Positions 1 through 7,446 of a stretch of 64,000 nt of DNA are shown in pieces (the stretch's first letter is position 1; every line of letters begins with the position of its first letter). Both the position numbers and the translations under genes were made by a program. Below the pieces are notes generated by a model. That model was given only the letters and a program-made list of their open reading frames with translations. It did no database searches and was not told the DNA's origin. This stretch comes from Bdellovibrionia bacterium (GTDB taxonomy: Bacteria > Bdellovibrionota > Bdellovibrionia > Bdellovibrionales > JAGQZY01). The DNA lies in assembly GCA_030427805.1 (NCBI GenBank), contig JAUICP010000004.1, positions 1 through 64,000 of the forward strand. Reading direction: 5' to 3'.

Positions 1-50
1 ACCTACAAAGGAGGGTTCTTCAAGTAAGTTTACTTTTTAAAGAGAAACAT

Positions 51-473
51 TCACTTTTTCTTAGACTTTTCGAGATTTCTCTTAATTTGAATGGCTTCCC
101 AACCGCACAAAAGAATAAACTCCATCTCATCGTCGGAGGCCTTCAGTTCACTTTGAAGTGAGAGAAACAACTTCTCAAACTCTTTTATGGGTTTGGATTT
201 TTTAATTTCATGCTTGAGTTGGGTAAGAGACTCAATGTCCAAATTACGAGTGGTCGCTAACGCTTCGGCCCAGCTATCTAAACCGCCCTCCCCGTTATGC
301 ACCATTTTGCTAATCAAGCTTGGAGACTTATTTATGAGCCGAGCAAGCTCTTCCTGAGATTTTTTCGTAGGTACGGCATCATGTAGAAGCTCTTGAAAAA
401 TTCTGCGGATCCCAAGAGAGACTTCTTCCAATTGCTTTTTCGGTAATTTCTTCAAAGGTGCCGCTTTCTTCAT
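51..473 (-). CDS. XRE-like helix-turn-helix regulator
   Basis: A 140-residue protein with a Cro/C1-type helix-turn-helix in its middle (about residues 38-60, SQEELARLINKSPSLISKM), flanked by a basic N-terminus and a charged, helical C-terminus. Such proteins bind operators and often repress their own and a divergent promoter. It is transcribed away from the gene at 637, and the roughly 160-bp gap between them holds a GTACAAT/ATTGTAC palindrome that would suit it. ATG at 473 opens the frame. The family is recognised by motif only, and the target genes are inferred. It lies at the edge of the visible element and could be its master regulator or a remnant of another module. Confidence 0.7.
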   Translation of the reverse strand: MKKAAPLKKLPKKQLEEVSLGIRRIFQELLHDAVPTKKSQEELARLINKSPSLISKMVHNGEGGLDSWAEALATTRNLDIESLTQLKHEIKKSKPIKEFEKLFLSLQSELKASDDEMEFILLCGWEAIQIKRNLEKSKKK

Positions 474-568
474 CGGCTCATATTATCTCACCAAAAAGGC
501 TGCAAAGTCTAACAAAACGTCGCTTTCCACCCCAAATGCTCAATATTATTGGACAGATACGATATTAA

Positions 569-603
569 GTACAATTATATTGTACCAATGTGCAGAATAG
601 AGT
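569..603 (+). promoter_or_regulatory. Candidate operator/promoter between divergent genes
   Basis: GTACAATTATATTGTAC at 569-585 is a palindrome with 7-bp arms. Its right arm supplies a possible -35 box (TTGTAC, 580-585), 17 bp from a possible -10 (TAAATA, 603-608) leading into the gene at 637. An operator over a -35 box is the usual layout for repression by an HTH protein such as the one at 51-473. This is inference from sequence only. Confidence 0.4.
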
Positions 604-636
604 AAATATATTAAATAGATAATTATGGAGGTATGG

Positions 637-1062
637 ATGTCCAAGAAAAAGCCCCGAAACGAGGCAAAGACAACACCAGATCAAATTGCAGAAGAGCTTG
701 AAGCAATCATGTACTACATCGGCAAAAGGGCTAAAAATAACCCTAAGCTCAAAGGACTCGCTACCATGCCGACCTCTATTATCACCGATAATGAGGTCAT
801 CTTTGAGGATGTCCCAGCTATAAAAACCAGAAAGGTACCTTCCGAGCAAGTTCACCTCATCATTGCTCCAAACGTGAGTAAAGATAAACAAGAGTCCGTA
901 AGAATAGACTTGCTTTCAAAGTTTAGTGGAGCCCTCTCAAGAGCCCAGCTTGAAGCCTATGAGACGATAAAAAATATGCTTTTTGGGATACTCAGCACTG
1001 AAGAGAAAGAAGATTTCCTCAGTGAATATAGAGAGGTTATCAAGAGCATCAGGAATACCTAA
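637..1062 (+). CDS. Hypothetical protein, first gene of a regulatory patch
   Basis: A 141-residue, charged, mostly helical protein without a signal peptide or membrane segment. The frame opens at ATG 625, but a GGAGG at 627-631 sits 5 nt before ATG 637, so I take 637 as the start (protein begins MSKKKPRNEA). Its stop overlaps the start of the CheY-like gene (TAATG at 1060-1064), so the two are translationally coupled and probably act together. I do not recognise a family. The neighbourhood (HTH proteins, receivers) suggests a regulatory role, which is inference. Confidence 0.65.
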   Translation: MSKKKPRNEAKTTPDQIAEELEAIMYYIGKRAKNNPKLKGLATMPTSIITDNEVIFEDVPAIKTRKVPSEQVHLIIAPNVSKDKQESVRIDLLSKFSGALSRAQLEAYETIKNMLFGILSTEEKEDFLSEYREVIKSIRNT

Positions 1063-1439
1063 TGAAAATACTGCTCGTAGATGACCAGCCAGATATCTTA
1101 GAGATAACTAAGGACCTTCTTGAACTAAGAGGCCATGAAGTCTTGGTGGCTCCAGGGGCACATGAAGCCATCTTACATCTGAAGACTTTTGGTCGAGTCG
1201 ATGCCATTGTTAGTGATTTTGAAATGCCTGATTCAAATGGAGAAGAGCTACGGTATGAAATCGAAAAAATATTCCAAGCATGTCCTCCATTTATTATTCA
1301 TACAGGCTGTGTAAACCCAGTCTGGAAGTACCCAACGACGCCTCAGAAAATTTACGCAACTTTTCATAAAACAGATCTTGAAGGTCTGTTTAAGGCACTT
1401 GATTCCATTAATGAGAACAGCTCCAAAAGAAGAGAGTAG
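1062..1439 (+). CDS. Stand-alone CheY-like response regulator receiver
   Basis: A 125-residue single receiver domain. It shows the acidic pocket (LLVDDQPD, residues 4-11), the phospho-accepting Asp near residue 53 (VSDFEMPDSNG) and the switch Thr region (IIHTG). The usual Lys-Pro pair is present only as FHKTD, so the fold is complete but slightly divergent. There is no output domain, so it must act by protein contact, as CheY or Spo0F do. It is coupled to the preceding gene by TAATG. A partner kinase could be the one encoded at 2555-4348, but that is a guess. Confidence 0.85.
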   Translation: MKILLVDDQPDILEITKDLLELRGHEVLVAPGAHEAILHLKTFGRVDAIVSDFEMPDSNGEELRYEIEKIFQACPPFIIHTGCVNPVWKYPTTPQKIYATFHKTDLEGLFKALDSINENSSKRRE

Positions 1440-1444
1440 AACTC

Positions 1445-1687
1445 ATGCTGAATAGCCAAGATAAATTGATACAGACGTTCAACATTACTGCCAGTAATGC
1501 CCTCAAGGCTGCCCGAAAAAGAGCAGGCATGACCCTACAGCAAGTATCTCAAAGCACCAACAGCTGTTCAATAGCAGACGTAGAACTTATCTTTTTTTGC
1601 CTAAATCCTTCGCGCTATAAAAAGGCTCTCTCAGAAAGACTTCCAAAACAATACTTTGCCCATAGCTCTGAGGAAAAAAATGAGTAA
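1445..1687 (+). CDS. Small HTH-like protein (possible truncated regulator)
   Basis: An 80-residue ORF whose middle (ALKAARKRAGMTLQQVSQST) looks like the first two helices of an XRE-type HTH. The recognition helix is poor, and the C-terminal half does not look like the rest of a repressor. It begins 5 nt after the upstream stop and overlaps the next start, so it sits in the same operon. It may be a truncated regulator or a small adaptor. Confidence 0.5.
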   Translation: MLNSQDKLIQTFNITASNALKAARKRAGMTLQQVSQSTNSCSIADVELIFFCLNPSRYKKALSERLPKQYFAHSSEEKNE

Positions 1688-2087
1688 CCTGTACCTAGCC
1701 TATGTTTCCAGATACGAGGAATATGCGGGACTCATAAAAGAAGTTTTAGAAACAAATACGCTCAAAGTTGACTGCTTTGACTCTCCTGAGAAAGCATTTT
1801 CTTCATTAAAAACCTCACCCCAAAAATACTTTGCCGTTATCTCGGGTTTTTATTTCGAGACCTATGATGGCTTAAGACTCATGGCAAAGCTTAAAGAAAA
1901 TGGTTCTTTTGGAATCAAATATCGAGCGATCTATTCAACAATGACCGGACTTGATCTTTTTTCCCATAGTAAAAAAATCAATGGCATTACTGATGATGAC
2001 ATCTCACTTATTGAAAAACCCCTCAACAGCATGAAACCTCTTCTCAACTACGTTGAGAAGATCACTAGCAAGGCTCTACAAAGTTAG
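1680..2087 (+). CDS. Degenerate receiver-domain protein
   Basis: A 135-residue protein with the length and alpha/beta pattern of a receiver (LYLAYVSRYEEYAGLIKEVL, then VISGFYFETYDGLRLM, then LIEKPL near the end). The conserved Lys-Pro is present, but the acidic pocket and the phospho-accepting Asp are missing: the expected Asp position reads VISGF. It would therefore be a phosphorylation-independent pseudo-receiver. ATG 1680 overlaps the stop of the previous ORF and is preferred over 1656. Downstream sequence continues as a protein-like open frame shifted by -1, so the original protein may have had a second domain. Confidence 0.6.
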   Translation: MSNLYLAYVSRYEEYAGLIKEVLETNTLKVDCFDSPEKAFSSLKTSPQKYFAVISGFYFETYDGLRLMAKLKENGSFGIKYRAIYSTMTGLDLFSHSKKINGITDDDISLIEKPLNSMKPLLNYVEKITSKALQS

Positions 2088-2485
2088 ATCCTCAAGAAAA
2101 GAGCTTTATTGCGTCTAAAGAGTCAGAATTTGCAAAGCTAATCAGTGATACCGTTACAGACGTTGAGGTTGGGGCTGACCACAGCCTCCCCGTAACCATC
2201 GACTATTGTTTTGAAGTGGACAGTGCCTGGGGGGTCTTATAAAAAAATATCCACGACTTCCTAATCTATGAAATTGACAGCCACACAGAGACAAGCAGCA
2301 CATTAAGTTTTCTTGAAAAGATAGGCAACGACAAAAGTATTAATATCCCAAACCAGGCCTTCTTTTTCACTAGCGAAGAAGAGCGGTTTCCCTTAACGCC
2401 TTTCCAGAGGTTTATTAAAAATGGTGACCTCAGACTCATCTGCTGGAGGAAGAACTTGGCTTGCTTCCCCATCTCCAAATCCTAG
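2069..2485 (+). pseudogene. Decayed C-terminal extension or separate broken gene
   Basis: Past the stop at 2087, the -1 frame reads as protein-like sequence (LDPQEKSFIASKESEF...). It meets a TAA at about 2238-2240, then runs on in the same frame as protein-like sequence (NIHDFLIYEIDSH...) to a TAG near 2485. There is no good start codon or ribosome site. I read it as the eroded second half of the pseudo-receiver gene. The remaining bases to 2554 hold nothing I can support. Confidence 0.45.
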
Positions 2486-2554
2486 GTCTTCTTCTATCTA
2501 AGCCCCAAGAGCTGCTATAGTAACACCTAGAGTTATGTTTACTCTTGTGTCTAC

Positions 2555-4348
2555 CTATACCCGTAACTCTTTAATCTCTGCATTATTGCGAAGTGAAGCT
2601 TCAAGATCTAACTCCCAGGGAGGTCTTTTGTTCTCCAGAACACCTTTAACCCAATATAAATGAGCAAATTCTGAAGAATCGAAATTACTAGAGATGAAAA
2701 GATTCTCATACCCTCTATCAAAAAGGTCCTTGGAAAAATCCTGTCCCTTAAATCGCGAGCCTTCAAAATTAGAGTCGATAAAAAAGAGTGTTTCAAGAGG
2801 CAGACTGCTATCTAATGTGCTTTCAAAAAACTCTTCAGGGGTTGAAAATCCTCTAAATGGACGCCCTACTTTCTTAGCCTCTATTTCCCAATTTTGCCGG
2901 ACAAGAGCGTCATCTTCAACAAGAGCAATTAGGGGCGACTTCTCTGCTATCTGAAGGATATCACCTATACTCAAAAACTGGGAAGAATTCGTAACTGGAA
3001 AGGAGAACTCCACAGTGGTACCTTTTCCAAAGTTTGAGCTAATGCCAATGTATCCACCCCAGGACTCAATCATCTCTTTAGCATGAAAAAGCCCTATACC
3101 ATTTCCTTTTCTCTTCGTAGTAAACCCCTCTTTAAATATCCTTTCTAGGTCTAGCTTTTTAATCCCAGCACCATCGTCAGTGACCTGAAATACAAGGTGG
3201 TTGTTAACAACTTTTGAGGTCACCAGAATAAAGCCATTGCCCTCAATCGCTTCAGACGCATTATTTAAGAGGTTAAACACGATAGTCTTTAGCTCACCTT
3301 TGTCCACCTTTGCCATTAAAGCATAGCTTTCATCTGAAAAAGAGAGCTGTACCTTCACATCTGAGAGTTTACGGCTAGACAGTATATATTCAGAGACTGC
3401 TTGTTCTACAAAATATGCCGCATACTCAGAAATCGCTGAAGTACCCGACTGACTGTTATTAGCCAAAAACCTATCCGCTAGGCCTTCAGTGATCGACTTC
3501 ACCTGAGAAGACAAACCTTGAAGATTAAGACACATCTCCTCTGTCACTTGCTCACCAGGCTTCACATTCAATAGACCTGAGTCCAGTCTTTCAATAGGAG
3601 TTTTCAGGTTGTGAATAAGAATCTTCCCAAACCTTTTGTCAGCTTCTAGCTGCTGCTTATTGAGAAGCTTTTCCTTCGCCCGATCGAGCTGCTTGGTGGC
3701 CTTAATCAAGGCGTCATACATAGGCCTTACTTCTTGGGGGCACTGTCTTCGTTGCATTTTAATTAATTGATAGTTCCGACTATCTACAAACCCCAGAATA
3801 GATGAGATAAGATCCTCAAAAGGCTTTTCGATACTTCTATTGACAATCACTCCTGACAACACCAAAAGCCCTATAAAGGCTGCAATAAAGAAGAAAAAGA
3901 ACACATAGTAGATCCAAGAGTCTACTCCCATCATACTGTACTTAGGAGTAACAACGACTGAATATACACTTGAAAGCTCGTCATTTAGCACCTTCACAAA
4001 GAATGGGCTTTTACTGCCAACTTTACAGGTTTCAGGATGAGCATTGTTCATGGGTATCTTCAAAAGAGGCTCACACTTTTTTGAGTACACGGTCACAGCG
4101 TCCACAAGGTCTAGTCCATATAGGGTCTTGCCGAGATGTCTGTACTTTGACTGAATTCTGTAATCTTCAAGTCCATTAAAGACAAGTGAGATCTGCTCAT
4201 CTAAAACGCTGTTGATAAAGCTCACATTCTTCTGAGCATTAAAAAAATAGAGAATCCCTGCGCCAATCAGGAAGAAAGCGAACAAGATTGATGAGACAAT
4301 CAGTGTGATTTTCGAAGATAGTTTGTTTTTGACTGAAACTTTCTTCAT
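2555..4348 (-). CDS. Hybrid membrane sensor histidine kinase
   Basis: Autophosphorylating sensor at the inner membrane. It has two membrane helices (about residues 15-38 and 147-172) around a roughly 110-residue periplasmic sensor part. A linker is followed by an H-box (KILIHNLKTPIERL, His about 248), an N-box (NLLNNASEAI, about 361), G-boxes (DDGAGI; GNGIGLFHAKEMI) and a C-terminal receiver (acidic pair VEDD near 480, Asp near 527 in FFIDSN, Lys in ENKRP). Numbering is from an upstream TTG (4354). ATG 4348 has an AGG ribosome site and is preferred. It is the last gene of the cassette and is coupled to the YcaO gene. A YcaO-modified or processed peptide presented by the periplasmic binding protein is a plausible input, but this is inferred. 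Confidence 0.9.
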   Translation of the reverse strand: MKKVSVKNKLSSKITLIVSSILFAFFLIGAGILYFFNAQKNVSFINSVLDEQISLVFNGLEDYRIQSKYRHLGKTLYGLDLVDAVTVYSKKCEPLLKIPMNNAHPETCKVGSKSPFFVKVLNDELSSVYSVVVTPKYSMMGVDSWIYYVFFFFFIAAFIGLLVLSGVIVNRSIEKPFEDLISSILGFVDSRNYQLIKMQRRQCPQEVRPMYDALIKATKQLDRAKEKLLNKQQLEADKRFGKILIHNLKTPIERLDSGLLNVKPGEQVTEEMCLNLQGLSSQVKSITEGLADRFLANNSQSGTSAISEYAAYFVEQAVSEYILSSRKLSDVKVQLSFSDESYALMAKVDKGELKTIVFNLLNNASEAIEGNGFILVTSKVVNNHLVFQVTDDGAGIKKLDLERIFKEGFTTKRKGNGIGLFHAKEMIESWGGYIGISSNFGKGTTVEFSFPVTNSSQFLSIGDILQIAEKSPLIALVEDDALVRQNWEIEAKKVGRPFRGFSTPEEFFESTLDSSLPLETLFFIDSNFEGSRFKGQDFSKDLFDRGYENLFISSNFDSSEFAHLYWVKGVLENKRPPWELDLEASLRNNAEIKELRV

Positions 4349-4350
4349 CT

Positions 4351-5337
4351 TCAACCTACAAAATGCTCATAATCTGGGATTTTATACTCATAACCATCCA
4401 GAGCAAAAACGTTGATTGTCTCCTCGTTCCACGCCCCTTGAAACATTGATAGGAAGCAAGGGCTTATAGCTCTACACATATAAAGTCCTTCTACTTCAGA
4501 GAAAAGGCTGGAGACCGACTCAGTCACCGTATATATATCTTTTTGAGCAACCTTTTCGCCAATCACCCGCACGGGATTGCTGTTACCTTCAAAGTAATCC
4601 TGTGGTTTCTCAAAATGCGGAGAATATGTTTTGTCGGTCTTGTGTAACTGCTCAAAAGCATGAATGATTCTTGGTGACAATTCTGAGAACGCCTTTTCTA
4701 AAGCTAGTCTTCGATCTTTTGATGATCCAAATCCAAAATAAGGACCAAGAGGAGTTTTCAAGCGACTGATTGCTACATAATGGGCAAGTGGGCCTCGAAG
4801 CTCAAAGAAATCCATTTCAAACTGCTCTGGCACCTTGTAATCCTGAACAATCGATGGAGCCTCAACTTTTTGAGGCTTTATCCCTGTTAAAAGTGAGTGC
4901 AGAATCGTGTGTCTTTCAATGATTTCTGCTATTGAGAACTCTTTGGCTTTCTTCTTATCCGTGTGGAGGGACAGCCCTGAAGTTGTCTGCCATATCCAGT
5001 TTGAGGCTTGAGGATACCTCTGTTCTATTTCACTAATGGTATATTCTGAACGTCTCAAAAGGCTCTCTTGCCTGAGAACATAGGGGCTATATGTGAAGAA
5101 GACAACTCTCTCTAAAAGCTCCATGACAGCTTTAAAACTTGCCTCATCCTGACTGGCTCCCGTTCCCCATCCGTCAATGCTTCTTCCCTCATACTGAATT
5201 GTCGCCTGGGTCGTAAATGGAAGCTCATAATCACCTGTAATATTTGGATACAGATGATAGGATAACTCACCATATCTTCCCTTAAGAAAGGATATAACAC
5301 CAGGGATGATGTTAGCGGCAGGCTTTCTACTTAACAC
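4351..5337 (-). CDS. YcaO-domain protein (peptide-modifying ATP-dependent enzyme family)
   Basis: YcaO enzymes use ATP to activate peptide backbone amides, making azolines, thioamides or amidines. Family landmarks are visible in order: GWGTGAS then AVMELLER (the SxxExxER-type ATP motif, about residues 70-77), TSGLSLH then SIAEIIER (135-142), GFGSSKDRRLALEKAFSEL (ExxExx-type, about 203-220) and the late GLYMCRAISP segment. At about 328 residues it is a bare YcaO domain without fused partner domains. The frame opens at 5448 inside the preceding gene. GTG 5337 has GGAGG just upstream and an 11-nt overlap, so I prefer it. The C-terminus lacks the proline-rich tail of azoline-forming members. Neighbours suggest the Cys-rich small protein at 6936-7250 as substrate. 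Confidence 0.8.
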   Translation of the reverse strand: MLSRKPAANIIPGVISFLKGRYGELSYHLYPNITGDYELPFTTQATIQYEGRSIDGWGTGASQDEASFKAVMELLERVVFFTYSPYVLRQESLLRRSEYTISEIEQRYPQASNWIWQTTSGLSLHTDKKKAKEFSIAEIIERHTILHSLLTGIKPQKVEAPSIVQDYKVPEQFEMDFFELRGPLAHYVAISRLKTPLGPYFGFGSSKDRRLALEKAFSELSPRIIHAFEQLHKTDKTYSPHFEKPQDYFEGNSNPVRVIGEKVAQKDIYTVTESVSSLFSEVEGLYMCRAISPCFLSMFQGAWNEETINVFALDGYEYKIPDYEHFVG

Positions 5338-6916
5338 GAATCCTCCAAAACTGAATCGCTTCATCCAGATAAATGTCGGACACCTCAATTTTGTCAGACC
5401 TAAAAAATGTGGGCATACTAACGTAATACAAGGGTATGCATTCTGCATCTAGAGTCATCTGCTTCAAAATGTCTTTGATAACAAGAGATTCTTGGTCTGG
5501 TTCATCTAGGCTTTGATACTTTTTAAGTAGCTCCTTAACTCTCCCCGTGGGGTCTTGAAAAAATGGCGTCTCATTTAAATATTGGAAATTAAGTGTTTCG
5601 CCAAGAACTTTGTAGCTCATAGAGATGGTGATAGTTAAGGCTTCATGCTTCTGAGTCTTAAGCACATTCTCATATTCAGCACCGTTCATATCAGCCTTAA
5701 GAGATACATTGACTCCCAAAATGTCACTCAAGGATCTCTCTAAGCCTGGGAGTAGGTAATTCTCCATCCCAGTTACTGTTTCGATACTAAAGCCGTCCTT
5801 CAACTCGTCAGGGACCTTTTGTGTATCGACATTCTCAAGAAGTTCATAGATTTTCGCATTAGCAACGTAACCTTTGGCTTGTGGCAAGAAGAATTGATAG
5901 GCTTTCTCTGATATACCTTTAGTGCTCTCTGGAACTTCGTAGCTATCAAGGACTCGCTTAAGAACCCACCTTCGAGTGCTTTCATTTTTAAACACCTTAC
6001 TTTTAGCGTTCAAAGATAATGCCGTAATTCCATCATTTTTGGAGCCAAATAGCTTAAACCCATCTATATTTTTGACTTTTTCCTGGAGTTTTAAGTAAAC
6101 CATAGGGCGCAGTTCCCCAAGGTGAAGGTCTCCAGCCTGAATTTTTTTGGATAACTCCTCTATATCCGAAGTGCTTTGAAAAAATATCTTTTGAGGCATA
6201 TCCTCTGAATAGTTCAGAGCCGCTTGGTTTGCCACAAACGCCATTTTCCCGTCTTCAATCTTGGCTCGGTAAGGGCCACTTGTAACTTCAGTCCAATCTT
6301 TAACCTGGAGGCGGTCTTTTTTGTATTGTGATGAGTGAAGAATACCTAAATCTGTTAGCTGTAAATAATAGAGAGCTTCTTTTGTCGAGTGGTTAAACCT
6401 TAAAATAAGCTCACTTTTTGAGACAACTTGAACTCCAGCTATTTCATCATCTATAGATTTAAGCTTATCAGCATCACGAAAAACATCTGCCCCCTTAAAA
6501 TGAGGCGTCCCAAGAATAATCGCTCTCTTTATTGACTTTACAACATCCTCAATGGTGATTCTATCCCCATTACTGAAGTATGCTTCCTTTATCTTGATTC
6601 TAAACTCACTGCCGTCAGAGCTTTTTTCAATACTCTCTGCAAGTTGGTTTTTATAGTTTTCCTTTCCATCAATCTCCACAAGGTTAATCATAAGGCTTTG
6701 GAGATAATGATATTCAGTCGTGTATCTCAAGAATGAAGGATCAAGTGTACTGTCAACATTAAAAGGAGTTAATAGAACCGAGATTTCCATATTTTTCTTC
6801 ACAAACTTCCCCTCCATCAAAGGCAGTGATAACAAGACTGTTGTTGTCACTACCACAAAAAATAGTACCCTTTTGTAGCTTTTAAAATAAACCTTATCCT
6901 TCAGAAAGCTGACCAT
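5327..6916 (-). CDS. Membrane-anchored family-5 (oligopeptide-type) solute-binding protein
   Basis: A 529-residue protein resembling DppA/OppA periplasmic binding proteins. An N-terminal basic stretch and hydrophobic helix (about residues 14-33) is followed by the typical entry (LLTPFNVDSTLDPSFL, LVEIDGKENYKNQLAESIEKSSDGSEFRIKI..AYFSNGDRITIEDV). It lacks a lipobox Cys, so it is probably tethered by an uncleaved helix. No permease or ATPase genes accompany it, so it is more likely a receptor subunit than an importer. It sits between the small Cys-rich protein and the YcaO gene. Presenting a peptide to the sensor kinase encoded two genes later is the natural reading, but it is inference. Confidence 0.8.
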   Translation of the reverse strand: MVSFLKDKVYFKSYKRVLFFVVVTTTVLLSLPLMEGKFVKKNMEISVLLTPFNVDSTLDPSFLRYTTEYHYLQSLMINLVEIDGKENYKNQLAESIEKSSDGSEFRIKIKEAYFSNGDRITIEDVVKSIKRAIILGTPHFKGADVFRDADKLKSIDDEIAGVQVVSKSELILRFNHSTKEALYYLQLTDLGILHSSQYKKDRLQVKDWTEVTSGPYRAKIEDGKMAFVANQAALNYSEDMPQKIFFQSTSDIEELSKKIQAGDLHLGELRPMVYLKLQEKVKNIDGFKLFGSKNDGITALSLNAKSKVFKNESTRRWVLKRVLDSYEVPESTKGISEKAYQFFLPQAKGYVANAKIYELLENVDTQKVPDELKDGFSIETVTGMENYLLPGLERSLSDILGVNVSLKADMNGAEYENVLKTQKHEALTITISMSYKVLGETLNFQYLNETPFFQDPTGRVKELLKKYQSLDEPDQESLVIKDILKQMTLDAECIPLYYVSMPTFFRSDKIEVSDIYLDEAIQFWRIRVK

Positions 6917-6935
6917 CTTCCGGGGCCTCTTGAGA

Positions 6936-7250
6936 TCATGGAACTACACAGCCTACACATGGCTGTGTATCAAAAGACGACTTTTGAGGTTTAGGAATCA
7001 TACATACTTCGCATGGCTGTGTGTCACTAGACTTCTGGCTTTTGTAGTACAGCTCTAAAAGCTTGTAATACAACTCAAGTCTCTCTTCTGGTGAAGATGA
7101 TTCAAACTCCTCAAGCCTTTCTTGAACAACTTCATCTGCCATTGCAGCTTGGTCTATAGCTTCTGACACCAAAGTCTCTGTGGCCCCTGCAAACTGAGAC
7201 GACGATACTAGCCCTAAGATCGCTAACATTGATTTAATTCTACTCTTCAT
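6936..7250 (-). CDS. Small secreted protein with duplicated DTQPCxxC tail; candidate modified-peptide precursor
   Basis: A 104-residue protein with a signal peptide (positive N-terminus, hydrophobic 8-16, likely cleavage after AGA at about 23). An acidic helical middle contains a tandem ELYYK, and the tail holds two near-identical units, SSDTQPCEVCMIP (74-86) and SSFDTQPCVGCVVP (91-104). Its only Cys are 80, 83, 98 and 101. The start ATG has AGGAGGGAG before it and overlaps the previous stop. Leader-plus-repeated-core layout next to a YcaO gene is how ribosomal peptide precursors look. A Sec signal on a YcaO substrate is unusual, so a CxxC metal- or thiol-binding secreted protein is the main alternative. 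Confidence 0.65.
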   Translation of the reverse strand: MKSRIKSMLAILGLVSSSQFAGATETLVSEAIDQAAMADEVVQERLEEFESSSPEERLELYYKLLELYYKSQKSSDTQPCEVCMIPKPQKSSFDTQPCVGCVVP

Positions 7251-7446
7251 TTTCTCCCTCCTTATGAATTGAGTTTCTTATTTTTTCCCAGCACTCATTA
7301 AGCTGAGATATTGTCTTGTTCATTTCCTCCACTGGATCATCAACAATTGAGTTATAAGAGGCATCTTCCCCAAAAGATCGAATGAGAATCTGCCCATGGT
7401 TTAAAAGGGTTCTAAACTCATGGGTTGCCTTATTTCGATCACTCAT
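7240..7446 (-). CDS. Stand-alone histidine-phosphotransfer/DHp-like small protein
   Basis: A 68-residue protein whose start resembles the H-box helix of histidine kinases (ATHEFRTLLNHGQILI, compare the SHELRTPLN consensus), His at about residue 9. A loop and a second amphipathic helix follow (PVEEMNKTISQLNECWEKI). That is the size of one helical hairpin of a dimerisation/phosphotransfer domain with no ATPase part. It overlaps the response regulator gene by 4 nt and the precursor gene by 11 nt, so it is made with them. A role as phosphate shuttle between the hybrid kinase (2555-4348) and the regulator (7443-8813) is inferred. Confidence 0.55.
   Translation of the reverse strand: MSDRNKATHEFRTLLNHGQILIRSFGEDASYNSIVDDPVEEMNKTISQLNECWEKIRNSIHKEGENEE

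Noticed and set aside
2266-2478. Minus-strand 70-codon frame
   Set aside because: The opposite strand reads as more protein-like (eroded regulator domain), and this frame has no ribosome site.
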